Assembly (NCBI RefSeq): GCF_022549495.1 | Contig: NZ_JAKZGD010000009.1 | Location: 91,752-155,751, forward strand | Source of the DNA: Acinetobacter sp. ANC 4805 | Lineage (GTDB): Bacteria > Pseudomonadota > Gammaproteobacteria > Pseudomonadales > Moraxellaceae | DNA length: 64,000 bases | Reading direction: 5' to 3' | Shown here: one piece after another, positions 61,688 to 64,000 of the stretch | Layout of the letters: every line of letters begins with the position of its first letter | How positions within the stretch are numbered: the stretch's first letter is position 1 | The notes under the pieces: generated by a model | What the model was told of the DNA's origin: nothing | What the model saw: only the letters and a program-made list of their open reading frames with translations | The model's database searches: none | Position numbers and translations under genes: made by a program

Positions 61688-62854
61688 TTAAATCTTTTCA
61701 ATCACCCATTGTCCGTTTTGCAATACCATTTGATGGGTTGCATACGGCACCGAGCTTAAATCATCATGACCTAACAACTGCACCACGCGTAAACCTTGAG
61801 TACGTGCATCTGCAATTGCATTTAATAAATCTTGATGATTGCCTTTAGGAGCAACAATAGTTTCAATTTCTACAAACTGTGTTGCGCCTAAAGCATATAA
61901 ATCACAACTAAATCCTGTCGCTGGACGCGCACGACCAAAATGCTCGCCAATACCATCATAACGTCCACCTTGAGCAAGTGGCGCAGCACGATTCGGTGCA
62001 TAGATGGCATACATCAAACCTGTATGATAGTGGTAACTACGTAGCTCTACGACGTCTACACCAATATTCAAATTTGACCAACGCGATTGAATCTCAGCTA
62101 ATGTTGTTTTCAATGCTTCAAACGCATTCTTAAAATCAACATCACTTAAAATATCTTGGCTCAAATGTGTTTGTAATGCATTCAAATCACTTGCATAACG
62201 ACCTAAAGCATAAAAGTCAGCACCCATTGCTAAATCTTGGGTAAATTCTTCCAACTCTGGCAATGCTTTACGCTGATATAAATCAGAAAGCTGATCTTCT
62301 GTATTTTTATTGAGACCAGCACATTTGACTAAACTTCTGAATAAACCAACATGCCCTAAATCGAGGTGAACACCTTGTAAGCTATCCGTTTGCTTTAACA
62401 AACCAAGCATGACATCAATCATTTCAACATCAGCTTCGATGCTGTCATGGCCATATAGCTCTGCACCCAACTGTAGTGGCGCACGCGTTGCATTAAAGTT
62501 TTGCGGTTTTGTATGCAGGACTGTACCTGCATAGCAATAACGAGCAATACCTTCGATCGGACGAACATGCGCATCAATACGAGCAACTTGTGGTGTCATG
62601 TCTGCTCGTACACCAAGCAAACGACCAGAAAGTTGATCAATCACTTTAAATGTGACCAAGTCTAAATCTTGATTTGATTCTGAAAGTGAAGATAACGATT
62701 CGATGTATTCAATAAACGGTGTATATACCAATTGATAACCTCGAACAGCGAGGAAATCTAAAGCTTCCCGTCGCAAAGTTTCAACGACTTGCGCTTGTTC
62801 GGGCAATACATCTGCTACCCCATCAGGGAGCAACCATGTCTCTGAAATGGTCAT
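61688..62854 (-). CDS. hisZ: ATP phosphoribosyltransferase regulatory subunit
   Basis: The 388-residue protein resembles histidyl-tRNA synthetase without the anticodon domain (LLPDGVADVLPEQA, GVRADMTPQVARIDA, AQGGRYDGIGEHFG). HisZ partners short HisG in histidine synthesis. It precedes purA, the usual order in Acinetobacter. The ATG follows TTTGGAA. Confidence 0.95.
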   Translation of the reverse strand: MTISETWLLPDGVADVLPEQAQVVETLRREALDFLAVRGYQLVYTPFIEYIESLSSLSESNQDLDLVTFKVIDQLSGRLLGVRADMTPQVARIDAHVRPIEGIARYCYAGTVLHTKPQNFNATRAPLQLGAELYGHDSIEADVEMIDVMLGLLKQTDSLQGVHLDLGHVGLFRSLVKCAGLNKNTEDQLSDLYQRKALPELEEFTQDLAMGADFYALGRYASDLNALQTHLSQDILSDVDFKNAFEALKTTLAEIQSRWSNLNIGVDVVELRSYHYHTGLMYAIYAPNRAAPLAQGGRYDGIGEHFGRARPATGFSCDLYALGATQFVEIETIVAPKGNHQDLLNAIADARTQGLRVVQLLGHDDLSSVPYATHQMVLQNGQWVIEKI

Positions 62855-62912
62855 GTTCCAAACCTAAAATCTGTTCAATGTGGAGGCATCCACACAAAAA
62901 GCAACCACATAA

Positions 62913-62936
62913 AAAAATCGGGTGAATGCCCGATTC
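62913..62936 (-). terminator. Terminator between the last gene and hisZ
   Basis: On the minus strand AATCGGGCATTCACCCGATT is followed by TTTTTT. Confidence 0.88.
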
Positions 62937-63058
62937 AGCGTAGTGTAGCACGAAGATTTATGTGATGCACCTGAGAATTTGAATAAATCTTTACTGGTTG
63001 ATTACAAATATATTAAATTATTTCTATAAAATTAACCAATAGATTCAATAGATTGAAA

Positions 63059-63880
63059 TTATTTATCTATCGTATAGGACCAAGTTCTCCGCCCAAAAAA
63101 CTGCCCAATGTCTGAACTATCACCTTGTTTCCAATTAATCATGTTCAATTTCTGAATCGCCTTGATTGCCTGTGTATTAAATGCAAAACAACCTTTATCT
63201 AATTTGGCGATATTTAAATGCTGATTTTGCACTAACCATGAATCTATTTGAGTATCACCACCTGAGTAAAGATGACTTTTCTCATAAGCCAAATTTTTAT
63301 CTGCATTCCACAATGTATTTGAAATAAATTTGGATTGGCTATTTGTACTTTGGTTATCACTATTTCCCAATTTACTTTGTGTTTCAGCTGTTTCTAAATT
63401 TTCTAATGAAATTAAGTTATAACCATGCCACTGAGTATCTAAAAGCTTAAAATATTTTTTATCTTCATTCAGGTTGTTGTATCGAGAGAGAATTTGCTGT
63501 TTCTGTTCATTAAATGATGAGAACGAATCAAACTCCAACTTTGTTTCAATATAAGGTTGATTCCATTGAGTCTCTTTTAAACGATAACAATAACTATCGC
63601 TAGGAAATTTTGAATCTTTATAACGCTGATAAAACTTAATTAAATCTTGATCAAGTCGAGTATCTAAATCAGAAGTTAAATCAATATTTTCTCGATATCC
63701 TGGCAATACCCGATCAAATATATTTTCTCCATCTAATTTTACCAATTCAAAACTTAAATTTTGCTTGAGTTCGGGTGTACGCTCATAAGTCCATTGCGTA
63801 GCGGATATTCTTTTTAAAATATTAGTTTGCAATACTCCCTGCTCTAATATCTTAGTTTCAGTTAAGATTTTCTCATCTAA
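63059..63880 (-). pseudogene. Unrecognised gene cut off at its 5' end by an insertion sequence
   Basis: The readable protein (about 270 residues) is hydrophilic, rich in aromatic and Gln/Asn residues (TQWTYERTPEL, RETQWNQPYIETK-like repeats), and no family is recognised. No good start exists. The only candidate is a TTG at 63832 with a poor site. The frame stays open up to 63880, where sequence of the insertion sequence begins. I therefore read it as the 3' part of a longer gene. A terminator follows at 62913. Confidence 0.6.
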
Positions 63881-64000
63881 GGGCTTGTTCTGTGATTTTG
63901 AAAAGTAGATCTCTTGCGAAAGTAAGAAATGTTTTATACTGATCAGATGAGATATGAAAATTTAACACGATTTAATGATAAGGAATTCAAACGATTAGTT
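63881..64000 (+). mobile_element. Left end of an IS5-like insertion sequence (cut by window edge)
   Basis: From GGGCTTGTTCTGTG (63881) the DNA no longer continues the neighbouring gene and leads into a transposase start. TAA at 63878-63880 could be part of a target duplication. The other end lies outside the window, so the inverted repeat cannot be checked. Confidence 0.55.
63947..64000 (+). CDS. IS5-like transposase, first 18 codons
   Basis: The frame starts ATGAGATATGAA and encodes MRYENLTRFNDKEFKRLV before the window ends. This start resembles IS5-family transposases (a FKRLxGV motif normally follows). It is incomplete only because of the window edge. Confidence 0.6.
   Translation, partial: MRYENLTRFNDKEFKRLV

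Overview
The window reads as a stretch of Acinetobacter (Moraxellaceae) chromosome, AT-rich, carrying a roughly 32 kb genomic island. The right-hand half has an ordinary housekeeping set: argG, pirin, ppsR/ppsA, cyoABCDE, rpsF-rpsR-rplI-dnaB-alr and purA-hisZ. Species cannot be fixed from the sequence alone.

Region 1 (1-672) is gene-free and ends in a copy of a tRNA-linked terminator plus a tRNA-Ser 3' fragment. It may be the tail of a further integrated element. Region 2 (about 673-32845) is an island inserted at the 3' end of tRNA-Ser(UGA), which lies at 32846-32935 on the minus strand. The duplicated 16-base tRNA end is at 671-686 and 32844-32859. Just inside the left end is a P4-type tyrosine integrase. 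Next is a large copper (probably copper/silver) resistance block: a CusCBA-type RND pump with CusF-like chaperone, CopA/CopB, Met/His-rich periplasmic proteins, CopR/CopS, a P1B ATPase, CopC and CopD. Two divergent promoters carry CusR/CopR-like boxes.

After the metal block comes a minus-strand set resembling the recombination segment of integrative elements: a small zinc-ribbon protein, DUF932, YqaJ exonuclease and a putative recombination directionality factor. A gene-free but strongly structured stretch (about 22995-23160) separates it from a plus-strand run of small secreted proteins and lipoproteins. The right third of the island looks like a satellite-type replication module: an AlpA-like regulator, an HUH-motif inovirus Gp2/YagK-like protein and a 335-aa partner, with an unrecognised 455-aa protein alongside. 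A long PD-(D/E)XK nuclease-P-loop NTPase gene, probably defence, sits between the intact 3' end of the 335-aa gene and a decayed second copy of that same 3' end. This suggests a cargo slot.

Region 3 (32846-64000) is core chromosome: fadH-like reductase, argG, pirin, ppsR/ppsA, an RDD protein, the cytochrome bo3 quinol oxidase operon, a 703-aa protein paired with a DUF3142 protein, the ribosomal protein/dnaB/alr block, and an Anbu-proteasome/transglutaminase/alpha-E/ATP-grasp operon facing a WYL regulator. The block ends with purA-hisZ and an unrecognised gene. At the extreme right an IS5-like transposase begins, and the insertion sequence appears to have cut off the 5' end of that last gene.
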